Source: Taenia hydatigena (taxonomy: Eukaryota; Platyhelminthes; Cestoda; Cyclophyllidea; Taeniidae). Taken from it: a stretch of 64,000 nt of DNA. The notes below the pieces were generated by a model. It searched no databases and had not been told where the DNA came from. It worked only from the letters and a program-made list of their open reading frames with translations. Where the stretch lies: NCBI GenBank assembly GCA_036345935.2, contig JADWOT020000005.1, positions 17,524,369-17,588,368 on the forward strand, written 5' to 3'. Position numbers and translations under genes: made by a program. The stretch's first letter is position 1. Each line of letters opens with the position of its first letter. This document shows positions 30,801 to 41,439 of the stretch, piece after piece.

Positions 30801-33800
30801 CGCGACAAGTTCGCATCTGAAAAGCATGATGGAACCCCACCTTGTCTCACGAAAATTGCTGCTCCCGTGAACCGCGTGCGACTCGAGACCTACGACTTCC
30901 TGTGGCTGTATGCAATTTAGAAGTAGTAGTCCGTTTTATTAGAACTGCAGCCAATGCTGGTAATATCTTCTTAGGTAATGACAATACCCACTCACGAACG
31001 CACTGGTTCAAAACCATATTTTAGGCCTCATTATCTATCCTCGCAGCTGAATTGACAAATCTAAACGTAACTGTGTAATTGATTCAGTAAGAAGTACAAA
31101 CAGGAAAAATGGCAGTTTTACCTGCACATAGTCTAGTTCTTGGGCATTCAAAAATGCTTGGACAAATTGGTTGATGAGATCTCGCAACGAAAACACCAAA
31201 ACAGTGTGACTTCTACTGATTATAAACTACTGCAAAGCAAGTTAGCTTTTCCAATAAAAAAACGATGCAAAGACACCACTTTTATTCATAAGAGATCAAT
31301 TTTGCTATCAAAACCTAAAAAGGTTGCAGTTGTTACACAAAACCAACCGCACCATTGAGCACCTTTGCGACAATAGGACGTGGGGGCACATGCTTTTGTC
31401 CCGACGGAGACGTTAGAAGCACTCCACTCAGGACGTCGCCATATCTTCCACAAGCAATATGCCCATCCAGTCGAAGACTGCGGGCGGAAAGAAGCCAACG
31501 AGTCCTGTGCAGCTTCACGTGCTTCGGTCCTGCAGCTTCTTTTGCTTTGGCAGTGGTTCTGTGTGGATTCTTTGGTCTTCCCAACAGAGGTGCAGGCAAC
31601 GGCGGGGTACAGAGACGACGCTCAAGCAGCAGAGACTCGGTGTAGGCCTCCACTGTTTTCCACACAGCATAATGACGGCGGCTGAAACGTTGTCGTCGCC
31701 ATAAGCAAATTCCTGCAGACAGGAAGGTTGACACCACCAGAAATCCACCTACGCTTGTGTAGATGAGTGAGGAAGCTTCACGGTCTATGCAGAGGGCAAA
31801 AACGAGATGGAAAACCTGCATTAGAGTGCTCCCAATGTAAAGCAAATGAGATCTTGAAGGGGACCTGTCAAATCCAGGCAAAGCGAAGCCAAAATTTTAC
31901 TTCGTTCCCGCGAGTCGACAAGGTATTTATTGACCGCCAAATTTTGGGTAAATGAAAGAGAAATAGTCGCACGATCGAACAGTGTCCCATTGTGGTCTCC
32001 GAATGCAGACAAGCACACACATGCAACGGAGCTGACAAAGTGTTGAGCACCCAGTGAGACATTTAGAATGCGTTACTTTTGGTTGCACATTGGCAAAGAG
32101 CCCAAATTTTGGCAGGCCCCTCTTCCAACTATTCGACTGATTTCCCCTTACATCTAAATAACGTGATTTAGCAGTTTTTAAACCGATCATGGAGGTCAGA
32201 ACCCTAATTTCATAAATGAAAAAACCTCTAGTAAGAAAAGATCAAAAGCCAAATATCAAAACAAATATGTTCCTGTCGAGACACTCAAACTAGTTAACAA
32301 TTGATTACGACAACGTTTGCTACAAAGGTGACTTAATTTGAACCATGTGCAAACCTTAACTAAATATTTGTAGGTGTCCTCCCAAAGAGTAATTTCATGA
32401 GCATTACAGGCGCCATTGTATGTTTCTGTGAACCGATAGGAGGAAGCTCCTTGGCGATCACTTGCAATACTGTCAAAGTTTCTTGGGTACACCGGAATTG
32501 TGAGAATATCGTCAAGCAAAAGTTACAATCCACCGTGAGTACGTTAGCTGTATCCTCTCTAATTTCTACTCCGCACTTACGCAAATTTAGCTTCATATCT
32601 AGCTAATTCTTGGTGAGAACTTTGCCCAACTTCTATCAGCCAACACTTTGAAAATGGAGAGGACACCTGCCTCCTTTAAGTTAGATCAGGTTTCTTTTCG
32701 CAAGACATTTGTCTGCGTCAGAAGCTCTGTTTATAGATGATTAATGCAACACTGAGAGAAGCATTTTATTAATGCTCAGCTTTCCTTAGTCAATTTGCGA
32801 TGCCTTTATAGACCTGACAACTAGAAGTTGAGGTTGTATTAAGGTTTAAAGAACCAAATCGAAGTCAATCAATCATCTGAAGGTAGGGGCTCAACGACCT
32901 TAGTAATGTGCAGTTCCGTGCTCCACGAATCCTCATTCAGACGATGCCAAAGATTAACGCGATCGCACCTGCATCATGGCGAAAACCTTCTTAAGGCTCT
33001 GAACTAGTCTGGTTAGTCATTGCTGTAGAGAACGCTTTGTCGGAAATACCAAGTAGCCTTTATGGAAACAATCTTAGAACACAACTGGTCGGTTGGAGTA
33101 CCGCCTCGACGGCGCAATAAAGCGTATAATGGTTAGGTTCTGGAAATTTTATGGAACATCGAAGAACGCTAATTGCCTTTACTATATGCAAACATGATTA
33201 ACACGGTGATTGCGATTATACATTCCAACCTCTATAGTTTGAAGCCCTCTGGGAACAATTCTTCGCAAAGTAGAGAAACATTACTTAACTAGCCAAAGGC
33301 GCACTTCAAAATCACATGATGCACAATCAAGTTTATAAAGTACTTCAATGGCTCAGCTGAGGAAGAAAATAGCTCCGGCTGGTTATGATAAACGCTCGGA
33401 TAATCCCATTTGTTAACTCAGTACCTACCTGAGGGGAAGCAGTTCATTTGAACTAACTCCAGTTGAAATAGGGGCCCATAGACGCATGCAATGACATGAG
33501 TGGGTTGACAGTCAAGGGTGACGTTGCCTCGTAGGGTCGCATCAAATAATTGGTCCTTCTTGCCTCCCATGAAAGGAGTCAGGCCGGAATTCTAAGATAA
33601 GAGTGGGAGGAATGGGGTAACCGCCTTCCAGCGAAGTCAGAAGTAGGAGTGCATGTAACGCCAGAAAAGCTGCGTGGGATATTATTGAGTGCCCAATTTC
33701 TCAGTATTTAGACCCAGGGGCGCTCCGGAGTGTGGAGATGTGCCAGGCATTATGCTTGGCACTCAACACTAGAGGATAGTAGAATTACGATCGCGTTACG

Positions 33801-36800
33801 ACTCACCTTCACTTTTTTGCGTTGCTCTTAGGTTGCTCTAGCCTGAAACACAATTTGTGGCAGGACCTACCTCTGCTGAAATATACTGCGCATTCCTCAC
33901 GAATTGCGGACGTCCGATGTTAGGCATCGAACATTGGCGTAGCGTCTATTATTCAAAGTCAGCTAGAATGCTGACATCAATTTACTTTGTTTTGTAGGAA
34001 TCGTCCCCCATTTATTCCGTCAAAGCAAAGTTCCCTTAAACACGATTGAAACTACTCAGCGTGCTCTGTTTTTGATAATTTCCGTTTGGTAGTGAATTAT
34101 TAGGTGGATTAAGGCACTGCCAGTGACCGACAACTATGCCTTAGCTCAAACTCCTCGCCTTTGGTAGTCCTAGCAGCGTTTTTGCAAGCTTTACAACCAC
34201 AATCGTTGATATGTTTAAGCTTTATGTGAGCTATTCGAAACGGTACAAGTATTCGACGGATATAAGAGCTTGAAAAGGACTCGCAGATTCATTGGCACGT
34301 AGGCATTGCAGTCATTCATTTTAAATGACCCATTGCCTTGTCCCTTCACTAATTGACGGAATCAAGGCTCCATTTCTGTTCTCGGGTATCTACAAGGGGT
34401 ACTAGGTTTTAGGGAATCGTGCCGATTCGCCTACTCAGTGTTTCGCTTTGTGCATGTATGCTCAAAATTCCATCTCTCAACAAGTTGTTACTCCACAGCT
34501 CCATCCTGTTGCATTCCATGGAAACTTGGCCCTCATTCCAAAAAACCGCTTAAATGTTCGACTTCAAGAGAAGAATTATTAAGACTATTTTACTGGAAGA
34601 TACCAAAGTGGTGGAGTACAAATGAACTCAACATAAGCCTTATCAATCAGGGACTGGGTAGTCTCGTGAGAATTGTTAGGACGGCTATCACGCGGCAAGA
34701 GTTACCAACACTACAATTTATTTACCGATATTAGGGTTTGCTCTCAGTCTCGAAAGCAATACATTATTTCAAAATGACAAGCCTGGCACAGAAATTTAAA
34801 GTGCCATCCCACCCAAAAATTTGAAGTAGAAATCCTTCAAACATCAGCTATTAGAAAAGTCACGATCGGGCTGTCGTCAGACATCAGAACCAGGAATGAA
34901 GGTCAACGTTCGAAGCTCTTAACTTACAAGCAGAATTTTGCCATATCTCTGGATGATTCCATCGAATGGAGACCTTTTGGAGGCGGTGTTTTCTACCTTG
35001 GCCAAGAGCCTGATGACACGGGGATCGGCTGGAAGCCGAATCAGTTGCACAAGCTCATCAAACACCACAAAGAAGGGTCGGGAGCACATAGCCTGTATGG
35101 TGTTTTTACTGTCGGCCGGAGAGACCCACAATCGCAAAAAGGAATTACGTTCGCAGGCGTTTAACTCCTTGATCAGGGTCTGTAGTGGCAGAGACTCGCT
35201 AGGGACTCGGTCACAGTCCTTTCCGAAGCGCTCCATAGCAGTCAGCCTATAAATACAAAAATAAAACAGGCGATAATCAGAAAGTTATGATTCTAGGAAA
35301 GTGACATGAGCATGGAAGAATTTGCTCTGATGCCAAAGAAACAGAAATGGGATTGAAAAACCATTCAAGACACATACAGCTTTTACAACCTTCTTGATTA
35401 TAGGAGGCATTAGTCTGAAAACGTTTAGCGGAAAAATGCACCGTAACTGCTGACTTAGGCGATAAAGCTGACTAGGAATAGTTGTTGCCTTTATGTAATG
35501 GGCCTAAAAGTGATGCATGGGAAGTTCGGAAGGTGGCTAGCTCTACTCCTATCGCCACATGCAGTAAATAAAAAGCAAAGTACACGGACCAACAGGAAAG
35601 AAAACACTACACAGAACAGAAATGCAAATCTACGCAAATCATGCGGCTTAGTGCCATTAAAGGTCTTGCCATTTCGAAAAATAGCGGCAGGGAGATAAAT
35701 GAACACTAAGTGCCTTCCACTTATGGAAGTCAAACCATCGCTAAAACGACTAGGGTACCCGAAAAAACAATTGACAGTCAATGGCGCTTTGGAATCGCGT
35801 GAGACCATGATAAAAGGGTTTAGCAACAACTGAATTTGATCACTTTTTAATGGCTCATCAACAAGAGCCTTGGCATTCAGGCCCTGCTTTATGCGCTTCA
35901 AGGGCATTCCTCAGACCAAACCTGCTATTTCTGCGTGGAATCGTAGCATTTGCTTGCTTATTAGTTGAATTCTGAGGATCCTGATGCCAAACGCCGTGGA
36001 AGAATTTTGACGTCGTATGGAACGATCCTCTCAAACCTCACAACCAATGACCAAAGGCTCACCCATAAACCCAGTCAGAATCGCGACGGTCACTGCTTTC
36101 GAGTCGGTAGTCAACACTGAGTTGATTTTCTACCGATCCGTCCGCCTTTAACATCCGAACTTCGCACGTGTAGACCGCCCGCCTCCGAAGATCACTTGGA
36201 CGTCGTACGGTGAGAGTGCTTTTGAAACAGTGACTCCTCGAATGCTGCATGTAGTCCTCTTCACAGATGAACTCCACGGTTTTTACGGCGTACCGCTTTA
36301 TTTGGCCAAAGAAATGCAGAGGAAAGACAAAGTGGTTGAAAGCGACGAAGTGATTATTTTGAACCTACAAAAATCGAGAGCATAAAGGCACAAGCACAAT
36401 GCAGTGCTCTTCTTTGCCCTTATGTCTACATAAGATTCGTACAAATGCGCACGATTTCAAGCCTAACTAGAGGTAAAAAGGATCAAAAGGCTTGGCTCGC
36501 ACTTTGCTCTAAGACTCCTCATTTATCAGAAGTGGTCTTAGACGCGTCTGTTTTAGGAGGAATGAAGTTAGTGGATTTGATAGTACTACACACTCCTACC
36601 TTCTAAAGTGTCCTGTGAAACGTGGGAAAATCTCTAAGACACCGTTTTGTAGAACACGTGGTCGAAAAATAGAGGCGGCAAAGAAAACAACATTTAAAAA
36701 CATTTTTAGAACCAAATCTGCGCTTTTACCTCATGAATAAGAAAATCAGTTCTGAGGACAGCCTGTAATATTTTTGCCTTCCGAGAATCATGATTCCCTG

Positions 36801-38304
36801 GAAATGGCACGAACATTTGGCCTCGGAGGTAAAAGATGTCAAGGGTAGATGAAGTTTAAAATTTGACAAATGGACTCGTTTGAGTGGAAAATCATAACGC
36901 ACAGACACATTTTAGACACCTGAGTATCACCGAGCTAGAAATTTGATAAATCAGTGAGTTTCCAGTAGCATTCACCAACCTCGTCGACTTCCCGCACGGG
37001 AGACTCGAACAGCTTATCCTCTGGATAGAGGTCATTAAAGTACCAAGCCACGTGTGGACGCCTCGCACTGAATGACTGGACGAAATAAAAGCAATCAAAT
37101 TCGAAGGGCTCAGTTGTAATTTTGACCTCGAGAGGTGTCGTGAGCATCTGGGGAAGCCAATAAACGCTGTCTAAAAGGACGGAAGCACCGACACTTAGAC
37201 AAGTTCCTCACACTTTGGTACAACTAACTTGTGGACAGAAACACCTGAAAGAACGAGTTTGGTGGTGTTAGATGCATCTTAAATCACAACTTTGCAGCTA
37301 CTAGATAGATGGGTTAGAAAACCCACCGAAACCCGTTTTTTGGCATACCAACCATTTGTACCCCCAACACTACTCCCAACGACTAATATCTTCTCAGTTA
37401 AGAACATGGTCGGTTGATTAAGGTTTGGTTTAGTTCATTATCTAAGTGGTATTGCAGCGACACTTCATTTGGGATAAGCAGTTGTTGCGAAGCACATCTA
37501 TCCTCGAGTACGATGCTTTAAACGGAATGGTGCAATGGAAATGCGTTACCGGTGCCCTGCTGACTTTTAACAAAAGAGCAATGGCATACAGACTTACTTG
37601 GGAAGATTTGGGGTGTAATGTTTAGCAGGGTATTTCGGAAGATGGCTGGTCGAGGAGCTAAAAAAGCAACAAGAATTAATATCGTTTGCAAAGAAATGAA
37701 CCACTCTGACGTAATGAAAAGACTTCTAAGGGCACAATGCTCTGTGTTTGCGATACAGAAAGTCTAAGGACCAACGTCCTAGAGGTTACTTTACACACCG
37801 ACCCACTTTCTCATTTTCGACGATAACAACTTAAGTTATGTGTGTAGTAGAAGAGATTTGCGCCTAGTTTAATGCGGATCTAAAGTAGTTCCTTTACAAG
37901 TGAGTGGAGTATTATAAAAGCACTGTAACAGTGTGGGGTTTGAGAGAGATAGCTCCAAATCACCCACCCTTTACGATGAGATGAATCTCCTCAGCACACA
38001 GAACCTTCATAAAACCACCATAGCAGCAGCGGTAGACACCTGTGGCATCAAGACTGATCCCTTTAAATGGGATCTCACCGTGAGGAAGAAGAATATAGTT
38101 CATACCACGGTTGAGGCGACCATTCTGGAACCAATAAAAGTCTTCCATACGAGGTGTAGCAGGTAGTTCTGAGATGTTGCAGGCCATTACGTAGTCCGCA
38201 AAAACGCATACTTCAATCCTGGCGCAGTCTGCAATGATCGCATGCAGCAATAGCAGTAGCGACCACAGGGGAACAGGTGCCATGGTTCCTAAAACAGTCG
38301 ACAT
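27410..38304 (-). CDS. Ig-domain receptor tyrosine kinase
   Basis: Supported exons in transcript order: 38304-37975, 37147-36980, 36364-36063, 35246-34928, a gap with doubtful exons, 32031-31865, 31784-31353, 30636-30526, 29495-29287, 28793-28677, 27805-27410. From the span exon to the stop all phases match. The ectodomain has a signal peptide and divergent Ig-like domains (FYWFQNG with DATGVYRCC; then FDCFYF, VAWYFND and AVYTCEV). The membrane span is followed by a tyrosine kinase domain. Visible kinase elements are the glycine loop IACGRYGDV, the beta-3 lysine in IVAKVLN, the alpha-C glutamate in FANEVAIL, a threonine gatekeeper in VLVTEYAPHGTLL, the catalytic loop HGDVAARN, DFGLA, IPVRWSAPEV and SDVWSFGVLLWEAF. 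The arrangement fits the FGFR/VEGFR/PDGFR-like group of Ig receptor kinases, but I cannot choose among them. Unusual points: HGD instead of HRD, alanine at the first glycine of the loop, and no tyrosine between DFG and APE. All residues needed for catalysis are present. Confidence 0.8.
28677..28793 (-). CDS. receptor kinase exon: catalytic loop and DFG
   Basis: The acceptor is ACCATCAG|GTG, the donor CCA|GTAAGT, phase 0 at both ends, 117 bases. It encodes VVHGDVAARNVLL and KLNDFGLACVIPHGKFVELP. The catalytic aspartate and asparagine are kept; the arginine before the aspartate is glycine. With the next exon the activation segment has no tyrosine. Confidence 0.85.
29287..29495 (-). CDS. receptor kinase exon: hinge and kinase insert
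   Basis: The acceptor is CTCTCAAAAG|AT (phase 1), the donor GCT|GTACGT (phase 0). It encodes NRPVLVTEYAPHGTLLSYLR with a threonine gatekeeper. A short insert rich in small and aromatic residues and then IASALVYLEEIA lead to the catalytic loop. Confidence 0.85.
30526..30636 (-). CDS. receptor kinase exon: alpha-C helix
   Basis: The acceptor is TTCCCTTCAG|AT and the donor ACC A|GTAAGT, phase 1 at both ends. It encodes FANEVAILRLVGDHPTIIEF and LGCAHRT; the glutamate of FANE is the salt-bridge residue. Confidence 0.85.
31353..31784 (-). CDS. receptor kinase exon: membrane span and glycine loop
   Basis: The acceptor is CTCTGCATAG|AC, the donor AAT G|GTGCGG, both phase 1, 432 bases. The span is YTSVGGFLVVSTFLSAGICL followed by WRRQRF. 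A juxtamembrane stretch of about 70 residues leads to LDGHIACGRYGDVLSG and IVAKVLN (nucleotide-binding loop and catalytic lysine). The conserved first glycine of the loop is alanine. Confidence 0.8.
31865..32031 (-). CDS. receptor kinase exon: last ectodomain segment (candidate)
   Basis: The acceptor is CTTTGTCAG|C (phase 2), the donor ACA G|GTCCCC (phase 1), which joins to the span exon as LDLT-DREASS after an 80-base intron. It contains SVACVCLSAF and GTLFDRATISLSF. The donor is weak, but the phase and the short intron fit. Confidence 0.45.
32350..32600 (-). CDS. receptor kinase, uncertain membrane-proximal ectodomain exon
   Basis: Two overlapping frames look coding: one with ANVLTVDCNFC (B-strand-like), the other with ASDRQGASSYRFTETYNGAC and ITLWEDTYKYLVK. 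They are in different frames, so either a frameshift, a tiny intron or chance is involved. A phase-0 acceptor (GCGTAAG|TGC) fits the preceding exon, but I find no donor that leads cleanly to the next one. Confidence 0.3.
34928..35246 (-). CDS. receptor kinase exon: third ectodomain segment
   Basis: The acceptor is GTATTTATAG|G (phase 2), the donor CTG CTT|GTAAGT (phase 0), both strong, and the phase matches the preceding exon. The 106 residues carry KDCDRV, NACERN, FLRLWVSP and QAMCSRP. Ig assignment is weak, but the cysteine and tryptophan spacing allows it. Confidence 0.65.
35560..35907 (-). CDS. possible extra Ig exon in a receptor kinase intron
   Basis: This open frame on the minus strand lies between two supported exons and looks Ig-like: NPFIMVSRDSKAPLTVNCFF for the B strand and FAFLFC for a later cysteine. 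No splice pair fits the flanking phases (2 and 2), and those exons join well without it. It is either an alternative exon, a relic or chance. Confidence 0.25.
36063..36364 (-). CDS. receptor kinase exon: Ig 2, second half
   Basis: The acceptor is ATTTTTGTAG|GTT (phase 0); the donor is TAT GG|GTGAGC (phase 2). It encodes about 100 residues with STLTVRRPSDLRRRAVYTCE, a typical E-F strand run ending in the F-strand YxC. Confidence 0.7.
36980..37147 (-). CDS. receptor kinase exon: Ig 2, first half
   Basis: The acceptor is GGCTTCCCCAG|ATG, phase 0; the donor is GAG|GTTGGT, phase 0. It encodes PFEFDCFYFVQ and HVAWYFND, the B and C strands of an Ig domain whose F strand is in the next exon. A stop follows soon after the donor, so splicing here is required. 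Confidence 0.6.
37975..38304 (-). CDS. receptor kinase exon: signal peptide and first Ig domain
   Basis: MSTVLGTMAPVPLWSLLLLL then HAIIADCAR is a strong signal peptide. The Ig domain has YVMACNIS, DFYWFQNG and DATGVYRCCYGG. The donor ATC|GTAAAG (phase 0) fits the next exon; G|GTGGGT at 37968 is the alternative but is phase 1. Within the signal region CATTGCAG|AC is a possible phase-1 acceptor, which would allow the candidate exon at 39741-39581 upstream. Confidence 0.65.
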
Positions 38305-38744
38305 GGTGTCAAATTCTTTGAAATCGTACCAGACAGAACTCGCCAGCACGCTGTTGTTCAAGGCATTGCAATCCTCCCACTTGGCTACATCTGGCTAATG
38401 TTTCTGGTAATAATAGCAGTGAAAGGCAATACTTCCCTAACCAGCAGACTACATGGTTTGCAAACTCATAGCTGCTGCTGATTGATGCACTGGTGGTGTT
38501 GGGACCAATACTGTTCACCCTTTGACGCTACCGCTGAAGCGCCATTGCGGCTGGGTATGGAGCAGTCTCTGGAACGCCTAAAGCATTCCAACATTCGGAA
38601 AACGTATTTGCTTACAGTCTATTCATTAGTGATTTATTATTTATTAAGGTGACCAAACGACTGGCCTGACTGTCTACCAGCAACCACTTATCAGCCAAAG
38701 CGGAAGAAAAGTGCAAACTAACCGTGACGAAGAGTAGAAATCGT

Positions 38745-39190
38745 GTGTGCTAGCTCCACGCCTGTACGCCCGCCGAGGGTGCAGATGTCCACGCTACTGG
38801 CGCCCTTCTGTTCAACCAGCCAGTGGTTTACGCGGTGAGCCTGTGCGTGGCGCGGATTGGATACAGAAGCTGCACTCACGTAGTCTCATCATCGCTTTGT
38901 CCATCCGCGCACCTCGGCACTATGGTAATCATCTGAGCTGTACTTTGTGTGCTCCGAGCATACGCCCAAGTCCGTACTTTTTTGAACAGAAAACGGAATC
39001 CGTGGCTTGGGCTGTCGAGCGGGACAAGGACAGGTTTGAACAAGAGCATGGTGGTGCTAGCTTACTCCAGCGGTAGATATTACCAATGTCAATAGAATGC
39101 AGGGGCCTCATTGGTGCCTTTATCTGAGGCCGATTAGGGCTCATCGGCGTCCTGGCGTTGGAACCCCAACGGCCGTAATGATAGTAAGCT
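38745..39190. repeat. GC-rich island, probably an inserted element
   Basis: This block (GTGTGCTAGCTCCACGCCTG at its left, GGAACCCCAACGGCCG at its right) is markedly richer in G and C than the surroundings. It carries unrelated open frames on both strands (38747-39076 plus, 38929-39144 minus) with no recognisable domain. It lies just upstream of the receptor kinase start. It is either a repeat insertion or a promoter-proximal GC island; I cannot tell without a repeat search. Confidence 0.35.
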
Positions 39191-39580
39191 GTGAATAATC
39201 TACAGCCCAGTGGTTGCTAGAGTGTATTTTAGTATGACTACTAAACTTGGCTGATTCAAATCGCTCCTTTCTCCACGGAACGTGCATCCGATTTTCAGAG
39301 TGTGATTTTGGTTTAGAATTTTGAATAGCCCGTTGGGGCATACAGGAAACTGTGGACGACTCTACCTCTTGCGCCTTTTAGGAGTAACCTGTCGGTGATT
39401 TACTTGTTTGTCTTCTAGTTCCGCCAACACCCTCAATGATTGATTAGCGCGTCTTCAATCGCCGAGGGAGCCCTGACGACAACATGAAACAGGGGAATAA
39501 GTTTGTTGTGATGAATCATGGCGACTGAAAGACGTGGCACTACCGGCGCGATCAAGACCGTGTCTCGTTGCGTTGCGTAC

Positions 39581-39741
39581 AGTCCAGAAATGCATTAACG
39601 TTCCAAGTGTACAAAGAAAGAATAGTTCTTGGTACATCAAAAATCACCTTTAAGCTTAATGGTGTATCTAGACATGTAAATAATCCCTCATTGCCTTTGA
39701 CAGTGGTAGTCGGGCGGACAACTCTGCTTTCTCTGGAAGAC
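39581..39741 (-). CDS. possible upstream Ig exon of the receptor kinase
   Basis: The acceptor is GGAGCCGCAG|G (phase 2), the donor GAC T|GTACGC (phase 1). It reads VKGNEGLFTCLDTPLSLKVI then FDVPRTIL, which looks like the F-G strands of one Ig domain and the linker to the next. It could splice in phase to a cryptic acceptor inside the signal-peptide region of the exon at 38304. If so, the kinase gene starts further upstream; otherwise this is part of a different gene or a relic. Confidence 0.35.
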
Positions 39742-41439
39742 CTGCGGCTCCAATAATTGCCAAGCATTTGAGTCATGTAATAAACAGTTTGAACGGGACT
39801 TAGTACGCATCGCTCCCTGCTGGAAATAACATCAATCCTCTCAAGGTGTCTACGCATTCATACATCATTTTCGTACAACATGAAGCTGTGAGACAAAATG
39901 TCTCATTGTTAAGTTATAAATTAATCGAGAAATCTAGCAAATCAGCCCATGCTAAGTGATTTTGTCCTCTGACGGTCCACGGTTCATCCACAGGGCTTAG
40001 CAGGGTGATCTGAAGGTACCGACCGACGTGAAGAGCGCTAATGGGGCCAGCGATGTCTCCACTCTCTCGTGAACCAATTTGAATTACCAATCGACTTTTG
40101 TAAATGCGAAACTAGCGATTGTGATTTAGCATTAGCATTAGCATTTCAAAAAACGCACAAATGGGGTCGAAGTGTGTTGTTTTTCTTGGAGTATTTTAGC
40201 ACTTAAGATGATCTAGGAAACTGCATACACCGTCTACTGCGACAAGTTAACCACGCTCCTAGTTCGCATTATCGGAGGTCTCCAGATGTTCTTATGAAAG
40301 GGTATACAAGACAAACATGTCGATTTGTAAAGCTGAATCTGGAACACTATGATTTTAAGTAGTGTCCATTTCGTCGAAGAATCAAATTTGCAAAGCTTAG
40401 GTAATTGTAGTCAGTCGTAATGTGGAAGGTTATTTGTGAGGCAAGTAGAAATCTCTTCCATTTTAGACCCAATTAAAGGAAACGGAGGTATATCCATTCA
40501 TATTCATGGTCCTGAGCAAGTGCGGATAAAATACGTTGGCAAGAGTCAGTTTGCGCTACTCGATGTAACGTGACTTCAGTGGCATTTTTAAAAGAAATAA
40601 GTGAGGGTTGTGGGAAGAGTAGTTGGCAGAGGCGCTTGATCAGCCAGGTCCGGTGGATGGGTAGTGTGATGGCACATGAGAGTGGAGAATCGCCAAGTTG
40701 AAAGAATCCACCTACAACTTGAATTGCTCATGTAGCATGAGGGGATTTGCACAATTTGGTCCCGGTTAAAACGAGATAGTTTGTGCCTAGTTTTTTAATA
40801 CTAAATGCTACCCTGAGTGACACAGAAATCGGCTAAATTGATGGCGATGGCATTAAACTAATGAGAGAAATAAAAATATGTAAATGAATAAGGTGAGATA
40901 AGTGAATGTTACTGGAACCTACAATTATCAGGCTGTGCTCGTGTGAATTTGTTGGGTGGCAGAGATATCGAGGTTTCAGCAATTAGCGCTTTGAGAAAGG
41001 AGTTAGACTGCAGTCGCCCTCATGCTTCAATGATCCTTTCCATATCATTTAATTTAAAATGAACTGGCGTGAAAATTCTTATTCCTCTATTGGTAGTGTA
41101 AACCTACAGCAAAAATGGCATTGGTACCGTTACCTGTCTTACTACCAATAGAAACCCACGTGACCTGACAGCAAACCACTCCTTACATGGTCGTTGCGCA
41201 GCAGATCTACCATTTTTCAAGAAAACGGTGATTTATATTTGCTAACAAAAAGGAACTCGAGTAACTAATATACCCTTCTGCGCAAAGACTGTTTATAATC
41301 TTGTTTTAGGTTTTTGCGAACCAAAACAGTAACGCGAACGAAATTTGTGAAGCCTTGGGACTTGCACAGGCTATCTTTAATCGAGTCATTCGTATTGCAG
41401 GTGGTCTTACCCTTCTTTGCATCAGCTACAAAATTCATT

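Noticed and set aside
31355..31748. Several open frames on both strands over the kinase span exon
   Set aside because: They are shadows of the GC-rich coding exon on the minus strand, which carries the glycine loop and catalytic lysine.
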